Positions 8,888 to 17,092 of a DNA stretch of 64,000 nucleotides are shown one piece after another (position 1 is the stretch's first letter; every line of letters begins with the position of its first letter). Both the position numbers and the translations under genes were made by a program. Location of the stretch: contig CAKQXD010000001.1 of assembly GCA_934281605.1 (NCBI GenBank), forward strand, positions 124,001-188,000, written 5' to 3'. The notes below the pieces were generated by a model, which was not told the origin of the DNA, made no database searches, and saw only the letters and a program-made list of their open reading frames with translations. Source of the DNA: an uncultured Clostridia bacterium. GTDB lineage: Bacteria > Bacillota > Clostridia > Peptostreptococcales > Anaerovoracaceae.

Positions 8888-8979
8888 ACATGATACGGGG
8901 GAACAATAGAGAAAGGAAGAGGCTCTACTATCAAGTTTTGCTCCCCTCATGTGGAAAACTCAAAAGGTCTCTTCCTTAC
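8888..8979. promoter_or_regulatory. Nested inverted repeats upstream of the murA promoter
   Basis: ACATGA-TAC-GGGG (8888-8900) faces CCCC-TCATGT (8943-8952). Inside is a smaller stem TAGAG/CTCTA whose loop holds AAGGAAGAG (8913-8921). CTCTTCCTTAC (8969-8979) can pair with that loop, or with GTAAGGAAG at 9019-9027 inside the promoter spacer. It lies after the abrB terminator and before the promoter, so it may be protein-binding DNA or a separate RNA. Confidence 0.45.
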
Positions 8980-9004
8980 TTATGAGAAGAAATGTGAATC
9001 ACAC

Positions 9005-9033
9005 TTGAAAAAAAGCTGGTAAGGAAGTATAAT
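9005..9033 (+). promoter_or_regulatory. Promoter of murA
   Basis: TTGAAA, a 17-bp spacer and a consensus TATAAT, about 35 nt upstream of the murA start. The spacer contains a copy of the GTAAGGAAG word described for the upstream dyads. Confidence 0.75.
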
Positions 9034-9068
9034 GGGTTAGTTGTAAATTAACAGTTCGGAGGAATAAA

Positions 9069-10340
9069 GTGGCAAAATTCTTAGTACAGAAAAGCGCTCC
9101 TTTACATGGAGAAGTCAAGATCAGCGGATCGAAGAACGCTGTTCTGCCGATCATGGCGGCGGCACTTTTAACGGAAGAGAAGTGTGAAATCAAGGATGCG
9201 CCTGCACTCAGGGACGTACAGGTGATGTGCAAGCTTTTAGAGAGCCTGGGGGCAACAGTGGATCCGGAGCTGGATGAAAACAGAGTAGATATTACGGCAG
9301 GTAATGTATTGACATATGAGGCTCCGTATGAGCTGGTAAAGATGATGAGGGCTTCGATCCTGGTGCTGGGAGCACTGCTCCTGAGAACAGGCCGTGCGGT
9401 GATTCCGCTTCCTGGAGGATGCGCCATCGGAAAACGTCCGGTAGAGCTGCATCTGAAAGGACTGAAGGCTCTGGGAGCGACCATCGACGAGGAGCAGCTG
9501 GCTAGAGGGATCGTGGACGCTAAAGCCGATAAGCTGAAGGGGACGACCATCTATCTGGATTTCCCAAGCGTAGGGGCGACAGAAGTTATCATCATGGCAG
9601 CATCTTTGGCGGAAGGCACGACGATTCTGGAAAATGCGGCGCAGGAGCCTGAAATCGTGGATCTGGCCAACTTTTTAAACAAGATGGGCGCACGGATCAA
9701 GGGCGTCGGTACGGATACCATCAAGATCGAAGGCGTGGAGAAGTTAAAAGGCGTTTCCCATCACGTGATTCCGGACAGAATCGAAGCGGGAACCTTCATG
9801 GTGGGAGCTGTTATGACCAAGGGCAACGTGCTTATCAAGAACGTGGTGCCGGATCATCTCAAAGCGGTCATCGCTAAGCTGAGAGAGTGCGGCGGGGACA
9901 TCACCATGACTGATGAAGGGCTGGTGGCTCGCGGAGATGTGAACCCGATCGTTTCCACCGATGTGAAGACGTTGCCGTATCCTGGATTCCCGACGGATAT
10001 GCAGTCGCCGTTCATGGCTCTGCTGACCGTGGCCAAGGGTCCGAGCGTGGTTATCGAAACAGTGTTTGAAAACCGCTTCATGCACGTAGGGGAATTCAAC
10101 CGGATGGGCGCCAACATCAAGACCGACGGCAACTGTGCCATCATCCCGGGCGATAAGGAGCTGCAGGGGGCGCAGGTGGTAGCGACCGACCTGAGAGCCG
10201 GTGCGGCCGTAGTTCTGACAGGGCTCATCGCGGAAGGCACGACGGAGATCTCCCAGATCTATCACGTAGATCGCGGCTACGAGCACTTCGTGGAGAAACT
10301 GCGGAACCTGGGTGCGAATATCATGCGCGTAGAAGAATAG
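9069..10340 (+). CDS. murA: UDP-N-acetylglucosamine 1-carboxyvinyltransferase
   Basis: First committed step of peptidoglycan synthesis: transfer of enolpyruvate from PEP to UDP-GlcNAc in the cytoplasm. At 423 residues it has the family length. The N-terminal signature SGSKNAVLPIMAA is present (about residues 19-31). The catalytic-loop region reads PGGCAIGKRPVELH (about 117-130), with the reactive cysteine in PGGCAIG. The family ending DRGYEHFVEKLRNLGA is also seen. The start is GTG with CGGAGG upstream. It is transcribed alone from its own promoter and closed by a terminator. Confidence 0.96.
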   Translation: MAKFLVQKSAPLHGEVKISGSKNAVLPIMAAALLTEEKCEIKDAPALRDVQVMCKLLESLGATVDPELDENRVDITAGNVLTYEAPYELVKMMRASILVLGALLLRTGRAVIPLPGGCAIGKRPVELHLKGLKALGATIDEEQLARGIVDAKADKLKGTTIYLDFPSVGATEVIIMAASLAEGTTILENAAQEPEIVDLANFLNKMGARIKGVGTDTIKIEGVEKLKGVSHHVIPDRIEAGTFMVGAVMTKGNVLIKNVVPDHLKAVIAKLRECGGDITMTDEGLVARGDVNPIVSTDVKTLPYPGFPTDMQSPFMALLTVAKGPSVVIETVFENRFMHVGEFNRMGANIKTDGNCAIIPGDKELQGAQVVATDLRAGAAVVLTGLIAEGTTEISQIYHVDRGYEHFVEKLRNLGANIMRVEE

Positions 10341-10358
10341 CATAGAATTATTGAATGA

Positions 10359-10406
10359 AAAAACTCCCCGTTGCGGTCTGGGTTTCCAGGCTGCGCGGGG
10401 AGTTTT
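10359..10406. terminator. Bidirectional Rho-independent terminator
   Basis: AAAACTCCCCG pairs with CGGGGAGTTTT. A-rich and T-rich flanks let it serve murA and the convergent gene ending at 10434. Confidence 0.85.
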
Positions 10407-10433
10407 GTGGTTTTTGGTGGTCGGTTCAGGTCG

Positions 10434-11105
10434 CTATAGAATCGGATATTTCTCTGATAAATCCGTCTGCTCGATGCCGTAAATGCGAAGGTCATGATCT
10501 GCACTTTCATTCGGGTCATCATCCGTGTTTTCTCTGTAGAAGGTGCAATAAAAGATAAGCTCATCCAGTTTGTAATGAGTATTGTTGTCCGCATGGGTGT
10601 CGAAATTTGCCACGTCAAATCGCGGGTCGATATTATCGCAGATGACCTTGTAATAGGCGTCGCCTTTTGTGTTTTCTTCTGTTGTGAGAGAAGGAGTTCC
10701 ACGGGACTGCAGCTGGATGGAAGCGATTCCGTCATCAAGTTCTGGAAAGACAAACAAATGGAGCGTAAGATTTTTATCGATCGGGCAGGTATATTCTTCA
10801 TACGCGAAGTCCAGCTGCTTGTTTTCATCATTCAGCATGGAGATCTCAGAAGCATCCTTTGCATAATCCTCAGAAATCGGAGAAAGCCCTTCTTTCTCCA
10901 GATCCTCGTTGACGATCCGGACGAAGTCCTTTGCAGAAATATCAAAGGTTTTCCCGTTAAAAGTAATATCGGGTTTGCGATCCGTATCCCGGGTCAGATT
11001 CGGCTCGTGGACGTAGCAGATAAAGGCGACGATCAGGCCCAGCAGGATGATGGAACAGACGATGATGTTGACGATGTGTTTGCGGGTCAGTTTTTTTGTA
11101 TTCAT
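10434..11105 (-). CDS. Membrane-anchored extracytoplasmic protein, function unknown
   Basis: A protein of 223 residues with a short basic N-terminus, one helix (about 11-32) and an acidic extracytoplasmic domain. No cysteine lipobox follows the helix, so it is probably anchored by the uncleaved helix. The ATG at 11105 is set by a perfect AAAGGAGG; longer readings lack a ribosome-binding site. I do not recognise the domain. The phrase FDISAKDFVRIVNEDLEKEG looks like a small alpha/beta unit. It stands alone between murA (convergent) and rubrerythrin (divergent). Confidence 0.6.
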   Translation of the reverse strand: MNTKKLTRKHIVNIIVCSIILLGLIVAFICYVHEPNLTRDTDRKPDITFNGKTFDISAKDFVRIVNEDLEKEGLSPISEDYAKDASEISMLNDENKQLDFAYEEYTCPIDKNLTLHLFVFPELDDGIASIQLQSRGTPSLTTEENTKGDAYYKVICDNIDPRFDVANFDTHADNNTHYKLDELIFYCTFYRENTDDDPNESADHDLRIYGIEQTDLSEKYPIL

Positions 11106-11275
11106 GACTGGCCTCCTTTGATTGGTATAGTACAATGCACTTCGAAAATGTGAATATTCAGAAAATAGTTTGTATGGGTAGCGTATCATGGCGGCAGGTT
11201 TCTGTCAAGAGCGGGTATAAAGCTTCCGGGGAGCGGACATACTACAGGTAACTGTTTGCAAGGAGGTATTGGAAG

Positions 11276-11812
11276 ATGCAGGATTTAAAGGGAAGTAAGA
11301 CGTATGATAATCTGCTGATCGCGTATGCCGGGGAGTCGCAGGCGCGCAACAAGTACGAGTTTTTTGCTGCAAAGGCGCAGGAAGAGGGCTATCAACAGAT
11401 CGCGGAGCTGTTTCGGGAGACGGCGTCCAATGAAAAGGAGCATGCGGAGATCTGGTACAAGCATTTTGTGGGAATCGGCACGACGCCGGAAAATCTCATG
11501 ACCGCAGCGGAAGGGGAGCACTACGAGTGGAGCGAGATGTACGACGATATGGCCTGCGTGGCGCGGGAGGAAGGCTTTGAGCAGATCGCTCAGCAGATGG
11601 AGCAGGTGGCGGCCATCGAGAAGGAGCATGAGACTCGTTACCGGAAGCTTTGGGAGAACATTCAGACGCAGCAGGTATTTGCCAGGGGCAGTGAAGTCAC
11701 CTGGATCTGCGGCAACTGCGGCCACGAGGTCAAGGGCACCGATGCACCGGAAATCTGCCCGGTCTGCCACCACGCACAAGGATACTTCCGGATCAAGGCG
11801 GAGAATTATTAG
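11276..11812 (+). CDS. Rubrerythrin
   Basis: Cytoplasmic non-haem iron peroxidase that detoxifies H2O2 in anaerobes. The diiron four-helix domain (about residues 1-140) has the ligand patterns AGESQARNKYEFFA, SNEKEHAEIW, ACVAREEGFEQIA and AIEKEHETRY. A rubredoxin-like domain follows (CGNCG about residues 144-148, CPVCH about 162-166) for electron delivery. At 178 residues it has typical size. The start has AAGGAGG upstream. It is transcribed alone and ends at a terminator. Confidence 0.95.
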   Translation: MQDLKGSKTYDNLLIAYAGESQARNKYEFFAAKAQEEGYQQIAELFRETASNEKEHAEIWYKHFVGIGTTPENLMTAAEGEHYEWSEMYDDMACVAREEGFEQIAQQMEQVAAIEKEHETRYRKLWENIQTQQVFARGSEVTWICGNCGHEVKGTDAPEICPVCHHAQGYFRIKAENY

Positions 11813-11857
11813 TTGATTGTGGCGGGAAGAGATTAGGGCGTGGAGAATTGAATGATT

Positions 11858-11895
11858 GCAAGCTGATTCGGGTATTGGATTGGCTTGCTTTTTTG
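11858..11895 (+). terminator. Rho-independent terminator after rubrerythrin
   Basis: GCAAGC pairs with GCTTGC, followed by TTTTTT. Confidence 0.75.
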
Positions 11896-11896
11896 T

Positions 11897-12265
11897 TTAT
11901 TCGATCACAACCAGTTCATGGGTGATGATAGCGTTTTTTCCGTCCAGATACAGGCTGTAGAGAAAGCCGAGACGGCACAGGGATATTCCGATTGCCAGCA
12001 GTACGATGATAAGGACGGCCGATTTGATGGAGCGGGTGCGTTTGAGCTGCTTGCGCAGATAGGCGCTGTCGATTTCCTGGTAGTAATTCACGATCAGATC
12101 TTCGGGACGGCCCAGCTCCCGGCACAACAACTCATAGGTAATATGTTCTGCATCCAGCTCGCAAATGGCATCTTTGATATCATGAAAAAACCGCTTTTCA
12201 TATTTCCCATAGACCGGCAGCAATGCCTTTATTTCTTTCAAGTAACGCTTTTGTTCTTTATTCAT
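11897..12265 (-). CDS. HAAS-type signalling membrane protein paired with PadR
   Basis: A protein of 122 residues. Its first 70 residues form a helical HAAS/DUF1700-like unit, visible as YLKEIKALLP, then ELGRPEDLIVNYYQEID. One membrane helix follows (about residues 84-105). Such proteins are normally encoded directly after a PadR regulator and are thought to sense envelope stress together with it. Here the start lies inside the last codons of padR (8-bp overlap), with GGAGG 9 nt upstream, so the two are translationally coupled. The family call is by eye from motif and context. Confidence 0.65.
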   Translation of the reverse strand: MNKEQKRYLKEIKALLPVYGKYEKRFFHDIKDAICELDAEHITYELLCRELGRPEDLIVNYYQEIDSAYLRKQLKRTRSIKSAVLIIVLLAIGISLCRLGFLYSLYLDGKNAIITHELVVIE

Positions 12266-12614
12266 CTGCATCGTCCTCCGCAAAATCATTGTTTAAAACC
12301 TGCTGAATGCTGTGATAGGTGGCAAAGTATTCCCGCTTCAGGTCTTTCAGCCGCTGCCGTCCGGCGTCTTCCAGATGGTAGTAGACCCGCACCAGGCGTT
12401 TGCCTGCCTGCTGTTTATAGTCTGAGATGTATCCATGATCGATCATTTTGTACAGGGCCGGATACAGGGATCCAACGGGAAAATCCAGTTCTCCGCCGGA
12501 AGATTTTTTGATCAGCTGTGACAGCTGATAGCCGTAGCAGTCGCCTTTACAGCTTAATACGTGAAGCAAAAGCATTTCTACGGATCCTTTTTTAAAGTTG
12601 ATTTGAGCGCTCAT
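12258..12614 (-). CDS. PadR-family transcriptional regulator
   Basis: A winged-helix repressor of 118 residues. The family pattern is clear: an opening ending GSVEMLLLHVLS, then YGYQLSQLI, GGELDFPVGSLYPALYKM and a C-terminal LEDAGRQRL helix. PadR proteins usually repress an adjacent operon. Its promoter lies inside a 43-bp palindrome shared with the divergent LytTR/GHKL operon, so self-repression and control of the neighbour are likely. ATGT...ACAT arms of the dyad fit known PadR operators. Inference: this regulator gates the ABC locus to its right. Confidence 0.85.
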   Translation of the reverse strand: MSAQINFKKGSVEMLLLHVLSCKGDCYGYQLSQLIKKSSGGELDFPVGSLYPALYKMIDHGYISDYKQQAGKRLVRVYYHLEDAGRQRLKDLKREYFATYHSIQQVLNNDFAEDDADE

Positions 12615-12649
12615 CCAATGTTCCTTTTATTCCTTATGATACTGTAATT

Positions 12650-12678
12650 ATTTTAATGTTTCAGCATATAAATGTCAA
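12650..12678 (-). promoter_or_regulatory. Promoter of padR
   Basis: On the minus strand: TTGACA (12678-12673), a 17-bp spacer and TAAAAT (12655-12650). The -35 lies in the left arm of the dyad at 12671-12713. Confidence 0.75.
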
Positions 12679-12713
12679 CAATCATTTAGTAAAACTAAAT
12701 AGTTGTTGACATT
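12671..12713. promoter_or_regulatory. 43-bp near-perfect palindrome over both divergent -35 boxes
   Basis: Two 20-bp arms around an AAA centre match at 18 of 20 positions. The outer part of each arm is AATGTCAACAA or its complement, the inner part ATTTAGT/ACTAAAT. Each arm contains a TTGACA -35 box, one facing each way. Probably the PadR operator. Confidence 0.75.
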
Positions 12714-12734
12714 TCTGGTATATCCTATTATGAT
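12706..12734 (+). promoter_or_regulatory. Promoter of the LytTR/GHKL operon
   Basis: TTGACA (12706-12711), a 17-bp spacer and TATGAT (12729-12734). The -35 lies in the right arm of the shared dyad. Confidence 0.75.
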
Positions 12735-12795
12735 TTAGGCAAAGAATGAGTTGGAACGGTTACAGGAAGAAGTCGTGCAAAATGAGAGGTAGTCT

Positions 12796-13503
12796 ATGTT
12801 TTCAGTCGCAGTTTGTGATGATGATGAATTATTATGTGAGAAGATCGAAGCGTGTTTAAAGGCCTATCAGCCGCAGGGGCTGGTGCGGTGCGAGTCGTAT
12901 TACAGCGGGGAGAAACTGTATGCGGACATGCTCCGGGGCGAGGCATTCGATCTGATCTTTCTGGACATCGAATTAAAAGCTATGAACGGGGTAAATCTGG
13001 GCGATAAGATCCGAACCGAACTTCAGGACGAAAAGACGCACATCGTATATATTTCCGCCAAATCGGAGTATGCGATGGAGCTGTTTGCAGTCAGACCCCT
13101 TAATTTTCTGGTAAAACCAGTACAGGAGCGGGACATTATCAATAATCTGGAAAAGGCGATAAAGCTGTCACGATATTACGATGACTATATCAAATTCCAG
13201 AGAGGCTCGGAATTGTACAGTATAGCATATGGAGAGATTCGATATTTCAGTACTTGCGGGAGAAAAGTAGAAATCCATACGACATCTAAAATATTTGATT
13301 TTTATGGAAAACTGGATGACGTTCAGGCAAAAACACCACCGGGATTTATTCGAATCCACAAGTCCTATCTTATCCATGAAATGTATGTTAAAAAGTGGGA
13401 ATATGAGATGGTCGTGATGAATCGAGATGAGCAGCTTTCCATCAGTCCGCGCTACAGAAAAGCGGTGAGGGAAATGCTCATGAAGCGGTGGAGAGAGGAG
13501 TAG
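12796..13503 (+). CDS. LytTR-type response regulator (AgrA-like)
   Basis: A response regulator of 235 residues. The receiver (about 1-125) has the acidic triplet Asp8-10, phosphoacceptor Asp57 and Lys in LVKPV. The LytTR DNA-binding domain (about 140-235) shows the family phrases IRYFSTCGRKVEIHT and FIRIHKSYLI. LytTR domains bind paired direct repeats. The kinase gene begins 3 bp downstream. The pair is of the AgrAC/ComDE class that usually responds to peptides; no peptide gene was identified. The likely target is the 14886 operon. Confidence 0.9.
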   Translation: MFSVAVCDDDELLCEKIEACLKAYQPQGLVRCESYYSGEKLYADMLRGEAFDLIFLDIELKAMNGVNLGDKIRTELQDEKTHIVYISAKSEYAMELFAVRPLNFLVKPVQERDIINNLEKAIKLSRYYDDYIKFQRGSELYSIAYGEIRYFSTCGRKVEIHTTSKIFDFYGKLDDVQAKTPPGFIRIHKSYLIHEMYVKKWEYEMVVMNRDEQLSISPRYRKAVREMLMKRWREE

Positions 13504-13506
13504 TTC

Positions 13507-14760
13507 ATGTTTCCAATGATTATGAGCCTTTGCGGCAACTTGATGGGATTTTATATTTCTCTTCAGTTCCTAAATATTTTCTTTGAAAAGGGAGAACAGA
13601 GAGAGCGTTTTATTCGATACATAGCATTTCTGGCATTCTTCTTGTTTAACAGCGTAGCTTCACTCATCTTGAACTGGCCTCCATTGGCGCTGCTGTCAAC
13701 TTCCATGACAGGAATCTTTCTGATGACATTGACATATCGCGGAAAGTGGAAAACTAGAGTAATAGCAGCTCTTTTAGTGGGAGGTCTTCATCTGGTTTTA
13801 GAGGACGTATCTTATCGGCTTTTGATCGTACTGCATTCGGAATATATCATACCATTGATTTTGGCGGTCACGGATTTATTATTTTTCTTGTGTATGATCG
13901 TTGCGAAAAAGATCGCAGATCAGAAAAGGGGACAGGAAATCCCGCTTTCGGAATGGCTGGCGGTGATCTTGATTCCGGGAATCAGCATTTTCTTTTCAGC
14001 GATCGTCTTAGATCAGTGCAGGGATGAGAAGGCTGCCTTTCTGGGCGGCTTATGCATGGTATTTTTGAATCTGGCCGTATTCTATCTGTTAGAACATTTA
14101 AAGCAGCTGCAGCAGAACCGTCTGGAACTCTCTTTGCTGGAGCAGGAGAACAGGGCATATGAGAATCAGCTACAGGAACTGTCGGCAATGGAAGACTCTA
14201 TGAAATCACTTCGTCATGATATCAAGAATCATTTGCTGGTTCTGCAGGAGATGGCAGGCAAGCATGATTTTTCAAACATGAACCGTTACGTGGAATCGCT
14301 GAACGATATGGTGGAGCAGAGCAGGCCTTTCTCAGAAACGGGAAACGTTACCGTGGACAGTTTACTGAATATTAAACTGAAAGCGGCAAACCATCGTTTG
14401 GGAATCGAACCAGTGCTGGAGCTTGCTATACCGTCGTCCCTGCCTATAGAAAACCATGATCTTTGCATTATTTTAGGAAACCTGCTGGATAATGCCATAG
14501 AAGCACTGGAACAGTGCAGGAATGGATATTTGGGCATTTCCATGAAGGCAGAAGCAGGCGTGCTGTTTTTACAGATAGTCAATTCCTATACCGGACCGCT
14601 TAGAAAGCAGGGAGAATGCATTTTGACGAGTAAGGCGGATTCACAGGAACATGGCATCGGACTGAACAATGTAAAAAAAATCGTCGAGAAGTATCATGGA
14701 GAGATGCACTTTGAGACAGAAGCTGATCTGTTCCGTGCAGAAATCCTGCTATATTTATAA
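13507..14760 (+). CDS. GHKL-domain sensor histidine kinase (AgrC-like)
   Basis: A kinase of 417 residues. The N-terminal ~200 residues form six hydrophobic segments, the AgrC-type membrane sensor. A helical linker (QLQQNRLELSLLEQENRAYE) leads to the phosphoacceptor region SLRHDIKNHLL with His near residue 237. The GHKL ATPase has NLLDNAIEALEQC and HGIGLNNVKKIVEKY. Co-translated with the LytTR regulator. The signal is unknown; family members bind cyclic peptides, but this one might instead read the state of the ABC locus downstream. Confidence 0.88.
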   Translation: MFPMIMSLCGNLMGFYISLQFLNIFFEKGEQRERFIRYIAFLAFFLFNSVASLILNWPPLALLSTSMTGIFLMTLTYRGKWKTRVIAALLVGGLHLVLEDVSYRLLIVLHSEYIIPLILAVTDLLFFLCMIVAKKIADQKRGQEIPLSEWLAVILIPGISIFFSAIVLDQCRDEKAAFLGGLCMVFLNLAVFYLLEHLKQLQQNRLELSLLEQENRAYENQLQELSAMEDSMKSLRHDIKNHLLVLQEMAGKHDFSNMNRYVESLNDMVEQSRPFSETGNVTVDSLLNIKLKAANHRLGIEPVLELAIPSSLPIENHDLCIILGNLLDNAIEALEQCRNGYLGISMKAEAGVLFLQIVNSYTGPLRKQGECILTSKADSQEHGIGLNNVKKIVEKYHGEMHFETEADLFRAEILLYL

Positions 14761-14794
14761 TATCATTTTTATTTTTGTCAATAAAATACACTAT

Positions 14795-14836
14795 TTTTTA
14801 CAATTCTAACAAGAAAACTTTTTACAGCACTATAAT
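14795..14836 (+). promoter_or_regulatory. Activator-type promoter of the hybrid ABC operon
   Basis: A consensus TATAAT (14831-14836) has no recognisable -35 17 bp upstream. Two direct copies of TTTTTACA begin at 14795 and 14819, 24 bp apart. Paired repeats upstream of a -35-less promoter are what a LytTR activator would need; assignment to this regulator is inference. Confidence 0.5.
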
Positions 14837-14885
14837 AAAACCACTGATTTATGCGATTGTATTCGTTCACGGAGGTGAGTGAACA

Positions 14886-17078
14886 ATGAACAGGAACGCC
14901 TTAAAAATACCAGCGATACTGATATGTGTTACATTCGTCATGCTCCTGTGCTGCGCATGCGGCTCCGGGGATCAGAGCGGGTACGAAGAGCGGGAAATCT
15001 CACTGCCGGAGGGATGCGACAACATATGGGATTTCAATGTGGCAGACGATGGGGTCATGCGGATCGCCGTCACGGAAGAAGAAACCCAGAAAGGCTATGT
15101 ATGGGAAAGTAGAAACCGCGGCGAGTCCTGGGAGCGGAGCTGGTGTTATACGGATGCTATGCATATCACGGAGCCTGAAAAAGTGGATTGTTCGCTTTCT
15201 TTTTCTGCAAAGGGCAATGCGGTATGTACGGTGTCGGATCGCTCTCTGGACGAATCTGAGTGCATGGACACAAGGTGTTTTTATATGGATTTTCAGGGTA
15301 ATGCAAAGGAGCTGTCCAACGTTATGCCGAGGTCAGAAGTATCGGAAGCGCTTTACATCGGGGACGGATTTTCGTACGACTCCAGGATCATAGACTCGGA
15401 AAACCTGCTGATTTCCAATGAAAGCGGGGAAACTTACTTACTCAATGAAGAGACGAATGAAATTACAGACTGTATTTTAAACAGTAAAAATCCTCTTTAT
15501 TCTCCAGGAGCGTTTATGGTCGAAGGAGATCAGATTTATTTGCTTGGTGTAGGAGATGTGATCCAGTACAACAGTAAAGAACATGCTGTTGAGAAGAAGA
15601 ACGACAAGACCTTGGAACTGGTGAAAAAAGCATATGTAAACAGCGACAAGGTGGCTGTGCTGACCGCATATAAAGGCGATTTTTATTTCTTTAATGAAGA
15701 CGGTTTGAAACGATTCAGCGATGGAAAGAAGCAGACCTTTATTCCTAAAAAAGAGATGTCATTTGTCCCATCGGAAGTGTATGGAAGTTCCATTGCCTTT
15801 GATCAGAAGGATCAGGTATATCTGGCTATTAACAGAGATGGCGATTCTCCACAGCTGTTTTGCTATAAGCAGGTATCGAATAAGTCTCAAAAAGAGAAGA
15901 AGCGTCTGGAAGTTTATACCCTGCAGCAGGATGAAGATGTGCAGAAGCTGGTAGATTATTACCAGAAAGAGAATCCAGGCGTGCAGGTGCATGTGACGGT
16001 AGGAATCGAAGAGAATGGATCAATGACGGTGGATGATGCCATCAAGAAGCTCAATGCAGGCATGATGGGCGGAGACAGCCCGGATATCTTATTTCTGGAC
16101 GGGCTGAATGTCGATTCCTATGTAGAAAATCATATGCTGATGAGGCTGGACGAGGATATTGAAGAGCTTCATACGGAAAGCAATTTTGAGAATATCATCG
16201 ATACCTATGAATGGAACGGTGAACTCTATGCAGTTCCCATTCGGTTTGGACTGCCGATCATTCTAAGTCCTCACGATGATATCGTGAATGCAAAAACCGG
16301 GATGGATTTTATCAATAAGATGGAGGAGCATCAGATAAAAATCGGCGAATATGACTTCGCCAACGATGTGCGGTTTTATTACCAGGCTTTCGTAGACGAT
16401 AAGACGGATCACGGGACGATCGACAGGAAGGATGTACAGGAATTTTTAAAGAACGTGAAGCGGATGTATGACTTGGAAGAAAGCCAGGACAATGTACATC
16501 TGTCGCAGCTGATGCTGCCGCCGCAGCAAACGGGCGGAATGATTGGAAGTCTGCTGGGAAACAGCTCTTTGGAGCTGGATTATATCTGGCAGCCCCAGGA
16601 GATTCAGATGGCGCAGCAGCTGAAGGACAGTACTTACGGCATCGTCACTTCTGGTCAGGAAACGTATTATATACCGCGCATGATTGTGGGAATCAGTGCG
16701 GCGACGAAACAGGAAAAAGAAAGCAAAGATTTTGTTTCGTATCTGTTGTCCAGGCAGAGCCAGAAAATCACCGGGGAAGCTATGGGACTCAGCATCGATG
16801 AAAGCGTACTGGAGGATACTTTGCAGAACTTAAAGCTGGATCAGGCTGAAATCGCCGATGAAAATGCCAGCAGAACGCTGCGATTACAGGAACTGCCGGA
16901 AGGCGTCGTTTCGGATTTCCTGCAAAGCGTTGGAAATGCTGACCGCGCTACCAACAACAATGGAACGATCATGAGCATTTTTATGAAATATACGGAGAAG
17001 TATCTCAATGGAGAAATTTCTTATGAAAAGGCTGTGAAAGAGATTTCGGATCGGCTGCGGCTGTATGCGTATGAGTAG
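14886..17078 (+). CDS. Solute-binding lipoprotein with N-terminal propeller-like domain
   Basis: An exported lipoprotein of 730 residues. The signal peptide ends at a lipobox-like stretch with Cys25. Residues ~30-330 are not part of a normal binding protein: they hold strand-rich repeats and an Asp-box (SRNRGESW, residues 75-82) as in BNR/sialidase propellers. From about residue 337 a family-1 extracellular solute-binding domain starts (VYTLQQDEDVQKLVDYYQK) and continues with DSPDILFLDG and YAVPIRFGLP. Such domains feed MalFG-type permeases, encoded next. The ligand is unknown; a sugar or glycan is the usual guess. GGAGGTGA precedes the start. Confidence 0.8.
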   Translation: MNRNALKIPAILICVTFVMLLCCACGSGDQSGYEEREISLPEGCDNIWDFNVADDGVMRIAVTEEETQKGYVWESRNRGESWERSWCYTDAMHITEPEKVDCSLSFSAKGNAVCTVSDRSLDESECMDTRCFYMDFQGNAKELSNVMPRSEVSEALYIGDGFSYDSRIIDSENLLISNESGETYLLNEETNEITDCILNSKNPLYSPGAFMVEGDQIYLLGVGDVIQYNSKEHAVEKKNDKTLELVKKAYVNSDKVAVLTAYKGDFYFFNEDGLKRFSDGKKQTFIPKKEMSFVPSEVYGSSIAFDQKDQVYLAINRDGDSPQLFCYKQVSNKSQKEKKRLEVYTLQQDEDVQKLVDYYQKENPGVQVHVTVGIEENGSMTVDDAIKKLNAGMMGGDSPDILFLDGLNVDSYVENHMLMRLDEDIEELHTESNFENIIDTYEWNGELYAVPIRFGLPIILSPHDDIVNAKTGMDFINKMEEHQIKIGEYDFANDVRFYYQAFVDDKTDHGTIDRKDVQEFLKNVKRMYDLEESQDNVHLSQLMLPPQQTGGMIGSLLGNSSLELDYIWQPQEIQMAQQLKDSTYGIVTSGQETYYIPRMIVGISAATKQEKESKDFVSYLLSRQSQKITGEAMGLSIDESVLEDTLQNLKLDQAEIADENASRTLRLQELPEGVVSDFLQSVGNADRATNNNGTIMSIFMKYTEKYLNGEISYEKAVKEISDRLRLYAYE

Positions 17079-17092
17079 GTGAGGTGATGAGG

